A program made the translations under genes and the position numbers. 64,000 bases of DNA from an uncultured Prevotella sp. (lineage in GTDB: Bacteria; Bacteroidota; Bacteroidia; Bacteroidales; Bacteroidaceae). Shown in pieces: positions 9,578-17,446 of this stretch (the first letter of the stretch is position 1; every line of letters begins with the position of its first letter). Where the stretch lies: contig UQFS01000014.1 in NCBI GenBank assembly GCA_900540375.1, positions 1 to 64,000 of the forward strand, read 5' to 3'. Under the pieces are notes generated by a model, which made no database searches, had not been told where the DNA came from, and saw only the letters and a program-made list of their open reading frames with translations.

Positions 9578-9600
9578 AAGTGTCTTTTTGAGAGACACTT
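9578..9600 (-). promoter_or_regulatory. Terminator-like hairpin in the rpoD leader
   Basis: On the minus strand an 8-bp perfect stem (AAGTGTCT with AGACACTT) and a 7-base loop are followed directly by a run of T. It lies between the rpoD promoter and the rpoD start codon, so it may act as an attenuator. It does not follow any other gene on that strand. Confidence 0.55.
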
Positions 9601-9621
9601 GATGTATATCCAAGTAGCGTA

Positions 9622-9654
9622 CAAAGGTATGAATATTTTTTGGAACTTGCAAAA
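9622..9654 (-). promoter_or_regulatory. rpoD promoter
   Basis: On the minus strand TTTTG (9650-9654) and TACCTTTG (9622-9629) are 20 bases apart, an exact Bacteroidetes consensus. The predicted leader is about 95-100 bases long. Confidence 0.7.
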
Positions 9655-9695
9655 GATATTAAGCGAATTTTGGATAATTAAAGCTTTGTTATAAG

Positions 9696-9733
9696 ACAAG
9701 TCCTATCCCGGAGCAGACCGGAATAGGACTTGT
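9696..9733 (-). terminator. Hairpin after the GGGtGRT gene
   Basis: Two 16-base arms (9696-9711 and 9718-9733) pair with one mismatch around a 6-base loop. It sits about 50 bp after the stop of the GGGtGRT gene and, on the minus strand, is followed by a weak T-rich stretch. Confidence 0.65.
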
Positions 9734-9785
9734 ATCGTTGTGCTGTTGGTCTGTTTCTACCTTGAGAAACAGACTGTGAAGTCGT

Positions 9786-10802
9786 TTACTTCTTGTTCAG
9801 CAGCAGGTCAGTCTGTACGGCAACAGCCACGGAAGCACCCACCATGGGGTTGTTACCCATGCCCAGATAGCCCATCATCTCCACGTGTGCGGGGACAGAG
9901 GAAGAACCAGCGAACTGAGCGTCACTGTGCATACGACCCATGGTATCGGTCATGCCGTAAGAAGCAGGACCTGCAGCCATGTTGTCCGGGTGCAGTGTAC
10001 GACCCGTACCGCCACCGGAAGCAACAGAGAAGTAAGGCTTGCCGGCGGCAACGCGCTCTTTCTTATAGGTACCGGCAACGGGGTGCTGGAAACGTGTCGG
10101 ATTGGTGGAGTTACCAGTGATGGAAACATCCACGTTCTCGTGCCACAGGATAGCAACGCCCTCGCGGACATCGTCAGCGCCATAGCACTTTACCTTCAGA
10201 CGGGCAGGGTTGTTGCCGTAAGGGATCTCCTCGACAATGTTCAGCTTGCTGGTGTAGTAGTCGAACTTTGTCTTGACGTATGTGAAGCTATTGACGCGGC
10301 TGATGATCTGTGCGGCGTCTTTGCCCAGACCGTTCAGGATCACGCGCAGCGGTTTCTGCCGTACCTTGTTAGCCATCTCAGCGATCTTGATGGCACCCTC
10401 AGCAGCGGCGAAGGACTCGTGGCCGGCCAGGAAGGCGAAGCACTCAGTCTCTTCGCGGAGCAGACGGGCTGCCAGGTTGCCGTGGCCCAGACCTACCTTA
10501 CGGTCGTCAGCGACACTTCCGGGGATGCAGAAAGCCTGCAGCCCGATACCGATAGCCTCAGCGCACTCAGCAGCGTTTTTGCAGCCCTTCTTGATAGCGA
10601 TAGCAGCACCGGCAACATAAGCCCACTTTGCATTCTCAAAGCAGATGCGCTGTGTGTCCTCGCAAATCTGATAAGGATCGATGCCCAGCTTGTCGCAAAT
10701 TTCGTTTGCCTCTTCGAGGTTCTTGATGCCATTGGCCTGGAGGGCAGCGTTGACCTGTGCCTCACGACGCTCCTGGCTTTCGTATTGAACTTTTCTAATC
10801 AT
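9786..10802 (-). CDS. GGGtGRT protein
   Basis: The 338-residue protein contains the name-giving motif (ASGGGTGRTLHPDNM) near residue 268, followed by a conserved GMTDTMGRMH segment. The family is found in anaerobes and has no established function. No signal peptide or membrane segment is visible, so it is probably cytoplasmic. It lies 14 bp after the IscU-like gene and both point the same way. This pairing is conserved and suggests a joint role in Fe-S metabolism, which is an inference from context only. Confidence 0.85.
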   Translation of the reverse strand: MIRKVQYESQERREAQVNAALQANGIKNLEEANEICDKLGIDPYQICEDTQRICFENAKWAYVAGAAIAIKKGCKNAAECAEAIGIGLQAFCIPGSVADDRKVGLGHGNLAARLLREETECFAFLAGHESFAAAEGAIKIAEMANKVRQKPLRVILNGLGKDAAQIISRVNSFTYVKTKFDYYTSKLNIVEEIPYGNNPARLKVKCYGADDVREGVAILWHENVDVSITGNSTNPTRFQHPVAGTYKKERVAAGKPYFSVASGGGTGRTLHPDNMAAGPASYGMTDTMGRMHSDAQFAGSSSVPAHVEMMGYLGMGNNPMVGASVAVAVQTDLLLNKK

Positions 10803-10816
10803 ACTGTGGTTCCTCC

Positions 10817-11521
10817 TTATTCTTTACGTGGGTCGATAGATTTAACAATGCCCTGGTCAGCGGTTGTGCGGCCGTAGCGTCCAGTGAACTTCTTCACAGC
10901 CTCGTTGGCGTCCATGCCGTTCTTGATGGCTTCCATCATCTTGCCCAGGTGTACATACTCATAGCCACAAACAAGGTCGTCCTTGTCGAGGAACATCTTG
11001 GTGATGTAGCCCTCGGTGAGCTCGAGGTAGCGTGTGCCCTTTGCCATGGTGCCATAGAGGGTACCGGTCTGAGAGCGGAGGCCCTTGCCCAGATCCTCAA
11101 GGCCGGCGCCGACAGCGAGACCATTCTCAGAGAATGCGCTCTGTGAGCGGCCGTAGACGATCTGCAGGAACAGCTCGCGCATGGCGGTGTTGATGGCGTC
11201 GCAAACCAAGTCGGTATTCAGAGCTTCCAGGATGGTCTTGCCCGGCAGGATCTCAGAAGCCATAGCTGCAGAGTGCGTCATACCGGTGCAACCGATTGTC
11301 TCGATGAGGCACTCTACGATGACACCCTCCTTGATGTTCAGAGAGAGTTTGCAGGCACCCTGCTGAGGTGCGCACCAACCCACACCGTGGGTATAGCCAG
11401 AAATGTCTTTGATTTCCTTGGCCTGAATCCACTTACCCTCTTCGGGGATTGGAGCTGGGCCGTGGTAGGCACCCTTTTTGACAATGCACATGTTGTCAAC
11501 TTCCTTAGAATAAATAATCAT
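10817..11521 (-). CDS. IscU/NifU-like Fe-S cluster scaffold protein
   Basis: The 234-residue protein has a NifU-N-like core with cysteines at typical scaffold positions (VGWCAPQQGACK and IETIGCTGMTHSAA). The C-terminal extension beyond about residue 140 is not seen in classical IscU. It probably carries or transfers Fe-S clusters, perhaps to the GGGtGRT partner encoded 14 bp downstream. The frame opens at 11521. A second ATG at 11491 (MCIVKK) has a good AAGGAAG ribosome site just upstream and could be the true start, but the first ten residues also look family-like. Confidence 0.8.
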   Translation of the reverse strand: MIIYSKEVDNMCIVKKGAYHGPAPIPEEGKWIQAKEIKDISGYTHGVGWCAPQQGACKLSLNIKEGVIVECLIETIGCTGMTHSAAMASEILPGKTILEALNTDLVCDAINTAMRELFLQIVYGRSQSAFSENGLAVGAGLEDLGKGLRSQTGTLYGTMAKGTRYLELTEGYITKMFLDKDDLVCGYEYVHLGKMMEAIKNGMDANEAVKKFTGRYGRTTADQGIVKSIDPRKE

Positions 11522-11581
11522 GTTCGCTACAAATTAAATATGTAAATGTGTATTAGCTTGTGCAATTGCTATAATGTATTG

Positions 11582-11589
11582 CAAAAATA
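11582..11589 (-). promoter_or_regulatory. Possible -7 element for the IscU-like/GGGtGRT operon
   Basis: The minus strand reads TATTTTTG about 60 bp before the start codon, which matches TAnnTTTG. No clear TTG is found 19-21 bases further upstream, so the call is tentative. Confidence 0.35.
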
Positions 11590-11657
11590 CAAAAAGATAG
11601 CGGAATACCTATAAGGCTCTTTCTTTTTTTAACTTTTTTAAGTGCCTTCTGATGGCT

Positions 11658-12284
11658 TTAGTGATGCCCGATGAAGCCGAGCAGGAACTCCACCGCGCCG
11701 TTGACGCCATATCCGCCTACGTCAAGACAGAGGTCGTAGTTGCGGGCGTCGTAGCGCTCACAGCCCGTATAGGTCTTGGTGTAGAGCTCGCGGGTGTAGT
11801 CGTTGTCCTCGATAAGTATTCGTGCTTTATGCTCGTCGACATGATAGAGTTTCATGATTCTCTCCACGCGTTGCGGCATCGGGGCGTGCAGAAAGATGCT
11901 GAGCTTGTTGGGGTGGTCTTTGAAAACATGGAAGCCGCAGCGTCCGACGATGACGCACGACTCCTGTTCGGCTACTTCTCTCATCGCCTTGGCCTGGGCG
12001 TAGAAGAGCTGACGGGAGGTGATGTCGTTGGTCGTGGGGGTATATTCGCTGATGCTGACAAAGTTCTGATAGAACTTGGTGAAGTCTTCCCACCACGACG
12101 GCCTTTTCTTCTCCAGGCTGACGGCTTCCTCTTCGGTGAGGTTGAATTTCTGTGCGACGGCTTTCAGTATTTGCTTGTCGATGAGCTTGACGTTGAGGCG
12201 TCGGGCCAGCTCGGCACCGATCTCGTGTCCGCCGGTACCGAACTGGCGGTTGATGGTGATGATGTATTGGTCGTTGAGGTTCAT
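11658..12284 (-). CDS. Cytidylate kinase-like family protein
   Basis: The protein of about 208 residues begins with the P-loop-like segment YIITINRQFGTGGHEIGAELAR. It continues in the pattern of the cytidylate-kinase-like family (PF13189), with LIDKQIL, CVIVGRCGF and a C-terminal NYDLCLDVGGYGV. It probably phosphorylates a nucleotide or similar small molecule; the real substrate is unknown, since this family differs from Cmk. The frame extends to an ATG at 12308, but MNLNDQYIITINRQF at 12284 places the P-loop strand at the usual distance from the start. Confidence 0.8.
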   Translation of the reverse strand: MNLNDQYIITINRQFGTGGHEIGAELARRLNVKLIDKQILKAVAQKFNLTEEEAVSLEKKRPSWWEDFTKFYQNFVSISEYTPTTNDITSRQLFYAQAKAMREVAEQESCVIVGRCGFHVFKDHPNKLSIFLHAPMPQRVERIMKLYHVDEHKARILIEDNDYTRELYTKTYTGCERYDARNYDLCLDVGGYGVNGAVEFLLGFIGHH

Positions 12285-12481
12285 AGTGTAGGGCTTTAAA
12301 GTGAACATAAAGAGTGGGCGAGTGGTGATGGGGAAATCATCGTACGCTCATTGCAAAAATAGCCAAAAAAACAATATGCTCCAAATGTTTCAATAGAAAA
12401 ATTGTTTGATGGGCAAAAGAAGATGTCTTTGGAAGTATAGAAAAGTAAAAAAGCAGTGATACGGATATCACTGCTTCTCTG

Positions 12482-12552
12482 AGGTGCCTGGCGGAGTCGA
12501 ACCGCCTTGAACGGTTTTGCAGACCGTTACCTAACCGTTCGGACAAGGCACC
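12482..12552 (-). tRNA. tRNA-Cys (GCA)
   Basis: The minus strand folds as a cloverleaf. The acceptor pairs GGTGCCT with AGGCACC, the anticodon loop CTGCAAA contains GCA, and the T arm reads GGCGGTTCGACTCCGCC. The discriminator is T and CCA is not encoded. Confidence 0.95.
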
Positions 12553-12647
12553 AGTGTCCTGCTTTATTTAAGCGGTTGCAAAGGTAATAACATTTTTTGG
12601 AATGACCAAACTTTTCCTCTACTTTTTTGTTTGCATTCATAAAATAG

Positions 12648-14291
12648 TTATTCCTTATCCTCTGCTTCTTTCACTTTGAAGTAGCCCAGTCTGTGGCTTA
12701 CGCCTTTGTTGCCGAGCGACCGCAGCTGGTAATAGCCTGGAGGCAAATTGCGGACATCAGCTTGTCGGCTCTTGTAAGGAAGCACCATCATCTGCTGTCC
12801 CATCAGATTGTCGATGACGAGCCATTGCGCGTCGAGCACCTTGCTCTTGGCGGGAAGGGACAGGCGGCCGCCGCAGCAGGGAAGCAGCCCAAAGACGGTA
12901 GGGCTTTGCTTGGCGTGACTTTGCTGGGGCAGGCTCTCGTTGCCATAGCGGTCAATGGCCGTCACGGCAAAGTAGCGGCCAGCCGTAGGTACAGAAACTG
13001 TAGTGGTATTCAGACGGACTGCCACCAGGTTACGGGCATCGTTGATGTCCACGGGCCATGTCCGGCTGCTGTATATATTATAATAAGGTGTAGTGCCCTG
13101 CCACGAGAGCGTGTTGTCGGTGAGCTGCATGTGTGTGGGTGCGGCAGGCAGTGCCTTGCTTTCCCATGTCATAGCCGGAACCAAAGCCGGTGAGCCGTCG
13201 AAGGTCTGCGCGAACCGGTAGATACCCTGGATGTCGTCGGTGAAGAACTTCCCACGGAAATAGGTGTGGCCGAGATGGTATTTCCTGAGCAGATACATCT
13301 CGCGGGTGATGTCTTCCAACTGCCACTTGCCCTCTTTGGGATCAAGGAAGTACACGCCCAGTCCTGGTGCCACAATCTTGCCGTAGCTCTGTTCCGCCCA
13401 GTCGATGGCAAACGGGAAGAACAGTTCGTTGCGGAAATACATCATCGGAAAGAGCTCGTCCATCAGTCCGTCTTTGAGCCAACCTTGCGCGTCCTGGCAC
13501 ACCTTGTCGTAAGCATTCCAACCATGGCTCCAGTAGCGCGAGAGATCGTTGAACTTACCGATTGGCGAGCAACTCATCTTCACCCAGGGCTTGATGGCCT
13601 TGACACTGTCGTGGATCGCTTTGACGATGCGCGTGATGTTGCTGCGTCCTTGCTCCTTACTGACCTTCATCTTCCACGTCTCGGGATAGCGGATGTAGTC
13701 GAGATGAATGCCATCGATATCATAGTTCTGCGTGATCTCCTTACAGATGTCGGCTAAGTAGCGTGCTGTCGTGGGGTCTTCAGGATTCATATATCCGTCG
13801 GCATCTATCTTGCGGATGAGTCCCGGAAACCGTTGGCGCAGCCGCAAGCAGCCGAGCTTGTCCCATTTACCCACGGGGAGGGTGACGACCCAAGCCTGCA
13901 GCTCCATTCCTCTTTTGTGGCACTCGTCGATGGCGAACTTCAAGGCGTCGTAGCCCGGCGACTTACCGGGGAAGCCACTCAGGCAGCCGTCATAAGGTTC
14001 GTATTTCGAAGGGTAGATGACCGTGCCGCGGACGCGTGTCTGGATGAGCACCGTGTTGATACCTGCTTTCTGATATTGGTCCAAGAGCGAGCATAGTTCC
14101 TGCTGCTGAATCTCAGCACTGTGCGCGCTTTGTGCATAATGGTGAGGCCAGTCGAGTCCTCCGATGGTAGTCAGCCACACCGCTCTCACTTCATGTTTGG
14201 GAGAGTCGAACAGGGAAGAGGATGTCTGAGCTTTTATATTTGCACAAAATATGAGAGAAATCAGCAAACAGAATAAAGTACTTTTCTGCAT
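12648..14291 (-). CDS. Family-10-like glycosyl hydrolase (GHL10/DUF187), exported
   Basis: The 547-residue protein has a signal peptide (MQKSTLFCLLISLIFCANIKAQ) and then a TIM-barrel domain typical of GHL10 proteins: EVRAVWLTTIGGLDWP, GINTVLIQTRVRGTVIYPSKYEPY, IDGIHLDYIRYP and DELFPMMYFRN. The C-terminus adds a fibronectin-like module and a short sorting-like region. The substrate is unknown; relatives are thought to act on glycans or peptidoglycan. The start at 14291 is chosen over an upstream ATG at 14339 because the upstream codon lies behind the promoter at 14310-14342. Confidence 0.82.
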   Translation of the reverse strand: MQKSTLFCLLISLIFCANIKAQTSSSLFDSPKHEVRAVWLTTIGGLDWPHHYAQSAHSAEIQQQELCSLLDQYQKAGINTVLIQTRVRGTVIYPSKYEPYDGCLSGFPGKSPGYDALKFAIDECHKRGMELQAWVVTLPVGKWDKLGCLRLRQRFPGLIRKIDADGYMNPEDPTTARYLADICKEITQNYDIDGIHLDYIRYPETWKMKVSKEQGRSNITRIVKAIHDSVKAIKPWVKMSCSPIGKFNDLSRYWSHGWNAYDKVCQDAQGWLKDGLMDELFPMMYFRNELFFPFAIDWAEQSYGKIVAPGLGVYFLDPKEGKWQLEDITREMYLLRKYHLGHTYFRGKFFTDDIQGIYRFAQTFDGSPALVPAMTWESKALPAAPTHMQLTDNTLSWQGTTPYYNIYSSRTWPVDINDARNLVAVRLNTTTVSVPTAGRYFAVTAIDRYGNESLPQQSHAKQSPTVFGLLPCCGGRLSLPAKSKVLDAQWLVIDNLMGQQMMVLPYKSRQADVRNLPPGYYQLRSLGNKGVSHRLGYFKVKEAEDKE

Positions 14292-14309
14292 CGTTACAAT
14301 TATTTTCCA

Positions 14310-14342
14310 CAAAGGTACAGATATTTTTTTGTTTTTCAAAAA
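14310..14342 (-). promoter_or_regulatory. Promoter of the GHL10-like gene
   Basis: The minus strand has TTTTTG (14337-14342) and TACCTTTG (14310-14317) with a 19-base spacer, a full consensus match. Transcription would start just before the ATG at 14291. Confidence 0.7.
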
Positions 14343-14357
14343 TAAACATTACTTTTG
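14328..14357 (+). promoter_or_regulatory. Promoter of cstA, overlapping the divergent promoter
   Basis: TTTG (14328-14331) and TACTTTTG (14350-14357) are separated by 18 bases. The spacer region overlaps that of the minus-strand promoter at 14310-14342. Confidence 0.6.
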
Positions 14358-14385
14358 CAATATAATTTGTCAGTTTTCATCTATT

Positions 14386-15912
14386 ATGATATCATTTACG
14401 ATTGCGTTGCTGGCATTACTTGCCGGCTATTTACTTTACAGTAAGTTCATCGAACGCATCTTTGGTCCCGACGAACGTCCTACTCCGGCGGTAGCCCATT
14501 CCGATGGTGTGGACTTCGTGACGCTGCCGAGTTGGAAGGTGTTTATGATTCAATTTCTGAACATCGCGGGCACCGGTCCTATCTTCGGAGCCATCATGGG
14601 AGCATGGTATGGTCCTGTGGCTTATCTGTGGATTATCTTCGGCTGTATCTTTGCCGGTGCTGTCCACGACTATCTGAGTGGCATGCTCAGCGTGCGTCAC
14701 AACGGAGCCAACCTGCCTTTCCTGGTTGGCCGCTATTTAGGCGGCAAGACCCGTGCCGTGATGCTCGTCTTCTCGGTGTTTCTGTTGATGATGGTCGGTG
14801 TGGTCTTTGTCTACAGTCCGGCTCTGTTGCTGAAGGATTTTGCAGGTTCTACGACTTTATGGGTGAGCGTGATCTTTGCCTATTATATTTTGGCCACGAT
14901 GCTGCCTATCGACAAGATCATTGGCAAGTTCTATCCGATCTTCGCCTTTGCCCTGCTGTTTATGGCTGTGGCGTTGATGTTCTGTCTCTTTGTGAAGATG
15001 CCGGAGCTGCCCGAGCTCTGGAGCAATCTCGACGACTGCAACCGCAATACCAACACCGCTTGGTTGGGTACGACGGGCTACATGGCGAAGAATCCATTGT
15101 TCCCCTGTCTGTTCCTGACGATAGCCTGTGGAGCCATCAGTGGTTTCCATGCTACCCAAAGCCCGTTGATGGCACGCTGCATCAAGTCGGAGAAGATGGG
15201 TCGTCCCATCTTCTATGGCGCTATGATCACCGAAGGCGTTGTCGCACTGATCTGGGCTACCGTGTCGATGTATTTCTTTTATTATGGTGGTTGGCGTGAG
15301 TGTGTTGACGCTCAGACAGCCAATGAGTTCATCGCGCAATTCCAGGGCGGCAACGGCAAGACGCTTATCCAGTTCTTTGCCGCGCCGAGTGTCGTGGAGA
15401 AGGTCTGCACCGGATGGCTGGGACTGTTTGGTGGCATCCTTGCCGTCTTTGGTGTCGTGGCCGCTCCTATCACCAGTGGCGATACTGCGTTCCGCAGTGC
15501 CCGACTGATCATTGCAGAGGCTTTGCATCTCGATCAGCGTAGTATGGCGAAGCGTTTCTATATTGCTATCCCCATGTTTGTCGCTGCCGTGGCTCTGCTT
15601 CTGTGGCAGATGGAGAATCCCGACGGCTTCAATACCGTGTGGCAGTGGTTCGGCTGGTCCAACCAGACGCTTGCCGTCTTTACGCTTTGGACGATCACCG
15701 TCTATCTCGTTCAGAAGCGCAAGCTGTTTGTTGTGACACTCATCCCAGCGTTGTTCATGACTGTGGTGTGTGCCACCTTCCTGTTGGTATCGCCTATGGC
15801 TGCCGGTATTGACACTTCTGTTGGATACTGGGGTTCGATCGCAGTGCTTCTCATCGCCATAGCATGGTTTTTTGTATGGTATAAGAAACAAGCAAAACAT
15901 AATTATTATTAA
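14386..15912 (+). CDS. cstA: Carbon starvation CstA-family transporter
   Basis: The 508-residue inner-membrane protein has roughly 13 hydrophobic segments. It shows the CstA-family signature region near its N-terminus (LNIAGTGPIFGAIMGAWYGP, then GAVHDYLSGMLSVRHNG) and GFHATQSPLMARC mid-way. Relatives import pyruvate or peptides. The protein is shorter than E. coli CstA (701 residues), as is usual in Bacteroidetes. The ATG at 14386 is the start; the frame runs upstream to 14251, but that part precedes the promoter and is not membrane-like. Confidence 0.88.
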   Translation: MISFTIALLALLAGYLLYSKFIERIFGPDERPTPAVAHSDGVDFVTLPSWKVFMIQFLNIAGTGPIFGAIMGAWYGPVAYLWIIFGCIFAGAVHDYLSGMLSVRHNGANLPFLVGRYLGGKTRAVMLVFSVFLLMMVGVVFVYSPALLLKDFAGSTTLWVSVIFAYYILATMLPIDKIIGKFYPIFAFALLFMAVALMFCLFVKMPELPELWSNLDDCNRNTNTAWLGTTGYMAKNPLFPCLFLTIACGAISGFHATQSPLMARCIKSEKMGRPIFYGAMITEGVVALIWATVSMYFFYYGGWRECVDAQTANEFIAQFQGGNGKTLIQFFAAPSVVEKVCTGWLGLFGGILAVFGVVAAPITSGDTAFRSARLIIAEALHLDQRSMAKRFYIAIPMFVAAVALLLWQMENPDGFNTVWQWFGWSNQTLAVFTLWTITVYLVQKRKLFVVTLIPALFMTVVCATFLLVSPMAAGIDTSVGYWGSIAVLLIAIAWFFVWYKKQAKHNYY

Positions 15913-15925
15913 TACTTAAGCGAAT

Positions 15926-16414
15926 ATGAAAAAGATTTTATTGCTTCTTTTTGTTTTCTCTTTGAGCGTTGTCAGCGCAAGTGCCCAGTTTGAAGAAGGG
16001 AAGAAATATGCTGGCGCCTCTTTGTCCGGCCTTGACATGAACTACAGTGGCAACGGCAAGTTCTCTTTAGGCGTTCAGGGCAAGGTTGGTTACTTCTTCA
16101 GTGACAATCTTATGTTGTTGGGCGAGGCAGGCTATGACCATCAGGGCAACCGGGGCAATGGCGACGTTCTCCATGTCGGTGTGGGCGGACGTTACTACAT
16201 CACGCAAAATGGCATTTTCTTAGGAGCCAACTGCAAACTGATGCACTTCGACCACAGCTTCAATGATTTCATGCCTGGTGTGGAAGTTGGCTATGCCTTC
16301 TTCATCAGCCACACAGTTACCATCGAGCCCTCGATTTACTATCAGCAGAGCTTTAAGAACCATTCTGATTATTCCACGGTCGGCTTTAAGGTGGGATTTG
16401 GCATTTATCTTTGA
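15926..16414 (+). CDS. Small outer-membrane beta-barrel protein
   Basis: The 162-residue protein has a signal peptide (MKKILLLLFVFSLSVVSASAQ) and alternating hydrophobic strands ending in an aromatic-rich C-terminus typical of 8-stranded OmpW/OmpX-like barrels. Function is unknown. Its stop codon overlaps the recR start by one base (TGATG), so translation may be coupled. Confidence 0.75.
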   Translation: MKKILLLLFVFSLSVVSASAQFEEGKKYAGASLSGLDMNYSGNGKFSLGVQGKVGYFFSDNLMLLGEAGYDHQGNRGNGDVLHVGVGGRYYITQNGIFLGANCKLMHFDHSFNDFMPGVEVGYAFFISHTVTIEPSIYYQQSFKNHSDYSTVGFKVGFGIYL

Positions 16415-17025
16415 TGCAGCAATATCCCTCAGTATTGTTACAGCGGGCGGTTGACGAGTTCAGCCGCCTGCCGGGTATTGGCAGTAAGACTGCTTTGAGG
16501 TTGGTTTTGAATCTGCTCAAGCAGCCGGAGGAGTCTGTGGAGCATTTTACGTCAGCGATCTCCCACCTGCGGAAGGATATCAAGTACTGTTCAGTCTGTC
16601 ATAATATTAGCGACACTGATGTCTGCTCTATCTGTTCCGACAGTCATCGCGACCATGGATTGGTGTGTGTCGTGGAGAATGTTCAGGATGTCATGGCGAT
16701 TGAGAACACGCAGCAATACGATGGTCTCTATCATGTCTTGGGCGGTATCATCTCTCCGATGGAAGGCGTGGGTCCCAGTGACTTGCAGATCGCGTCGTTG
16801 GTAGAGCGCGTGGCCAAAGGAGAAATTCGGGAAGTGATTCTGGCTCTCAGTTCTACGATGGAAGGCGATACGACGAGTTTCTATATCTCTCGCCAGTTGA
16901 AACCTTATCCTGTGAAGTTGTCGGTCATCTCCCGTGGTATCTCGGTGGGCAATGAGTTGGAATATACCGACGAGGTGACTTTAGGCCGCTCGATCATCAG
17001 CCGGACGCCGTTGGACAAATCTTAG
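16414..17025 (+). CDS. recR: Recombination mediator RecR
   Basis: The 203-residue protein works with RecF and RecO to load RecA at single-stranded gaps. It shows the helix-hairpin-helix (FSRLPGIGSKTALRLVL), the four-cysteine zinc finger (CSVCHNISDTDVCSIC), the Toprim domain (VCVVENVQDVMAIE) and the C-terminal Walker-B-like segment. Length and order are standard. It is the second gene of a tight operon. Confidence 0.96.
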   Translation: MQQYPSVLLQRAVDEFSRLPGIGSKTALRLVLNLLKQPEESVEHFTSAISHLRKDIKYCSVCHNISDTDVCSICSDSHRDHGLVCVVENVQDVMAIENTQQYDGLYHVLGGIISPMEGVGPSDLQIASLVERVAKGEIREVILALSSTMEGDTTSFYISRQLKPYPVKLSVISRGISVGNELEYTDEVTLGRSIISRTPLDKS

Positions 17026-17029
17026 TATC

Positions 17030-17446
17030 ATGAAAAGCGTATTGAATATCCTTCGACTTGAAGCAGGCTTGTCAGTGTTGGTCAGCTTGTGCATTGTCGT
17101 CTTATATGAGAATGACATTCTGCTTGTCGGACAGTGGGGAGCGGATCGCATCGCTGATTATTACTGGGCTATCTTCATGGAGGTGGTTACGATCTGCCTG
17201 ATCCCTCTGAGTCTGCGACTGTTCAAGTGGAAACATGTGTCGTCAGCCATTCATCGTGATGGCGACAAGGCCATGCTTCGTTGGGGCACCGTACGATTGG
17301 CGATGCTCTGCGTGCCGATGGTGCTCAACACCTGGCTCTATTATCAGTTTATGAATGTCGCCTTTGGTTATATGGGCATCATCGGGTTGCTGAGCCTGGC
17401 CTTTGTTTATCCCACCCGTACAAGATATATCCAGGAGAAGAAATGA
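17030..17446 (+). CDS. Small integral membrane protein
   Basis: The 138-residue protein has about four hydrophobic segments (around residues 10-28, 44-62, 84-104 and 107-127) and no recognisable domain. It starts 5 bp after recR and overlaps the following glycosyltransferase gene by 4 bp (ATGA), which suggests coupled translation. I do not recognise the family. Confidence 0.75.
   Translation: MKSVLNILRLEAGLSVLVSLCIVVLYENDILLVGQWGADRIADYYWAIFMEVVTICLIPLSLRLFKWKHVSSAIHRDGDKAMLRWGTVRLAMLCVPMVLNTWLYYQFMNVAFGYMGIIGLLSLAFVYPTRTRYIQEKK

Noticed and set aside
14251..14385. N-terminal extension of cstA
   Set aside because: It lies upstream of the promoter at 14328-14357, overlaps the divergent gene and is not membrane-like.
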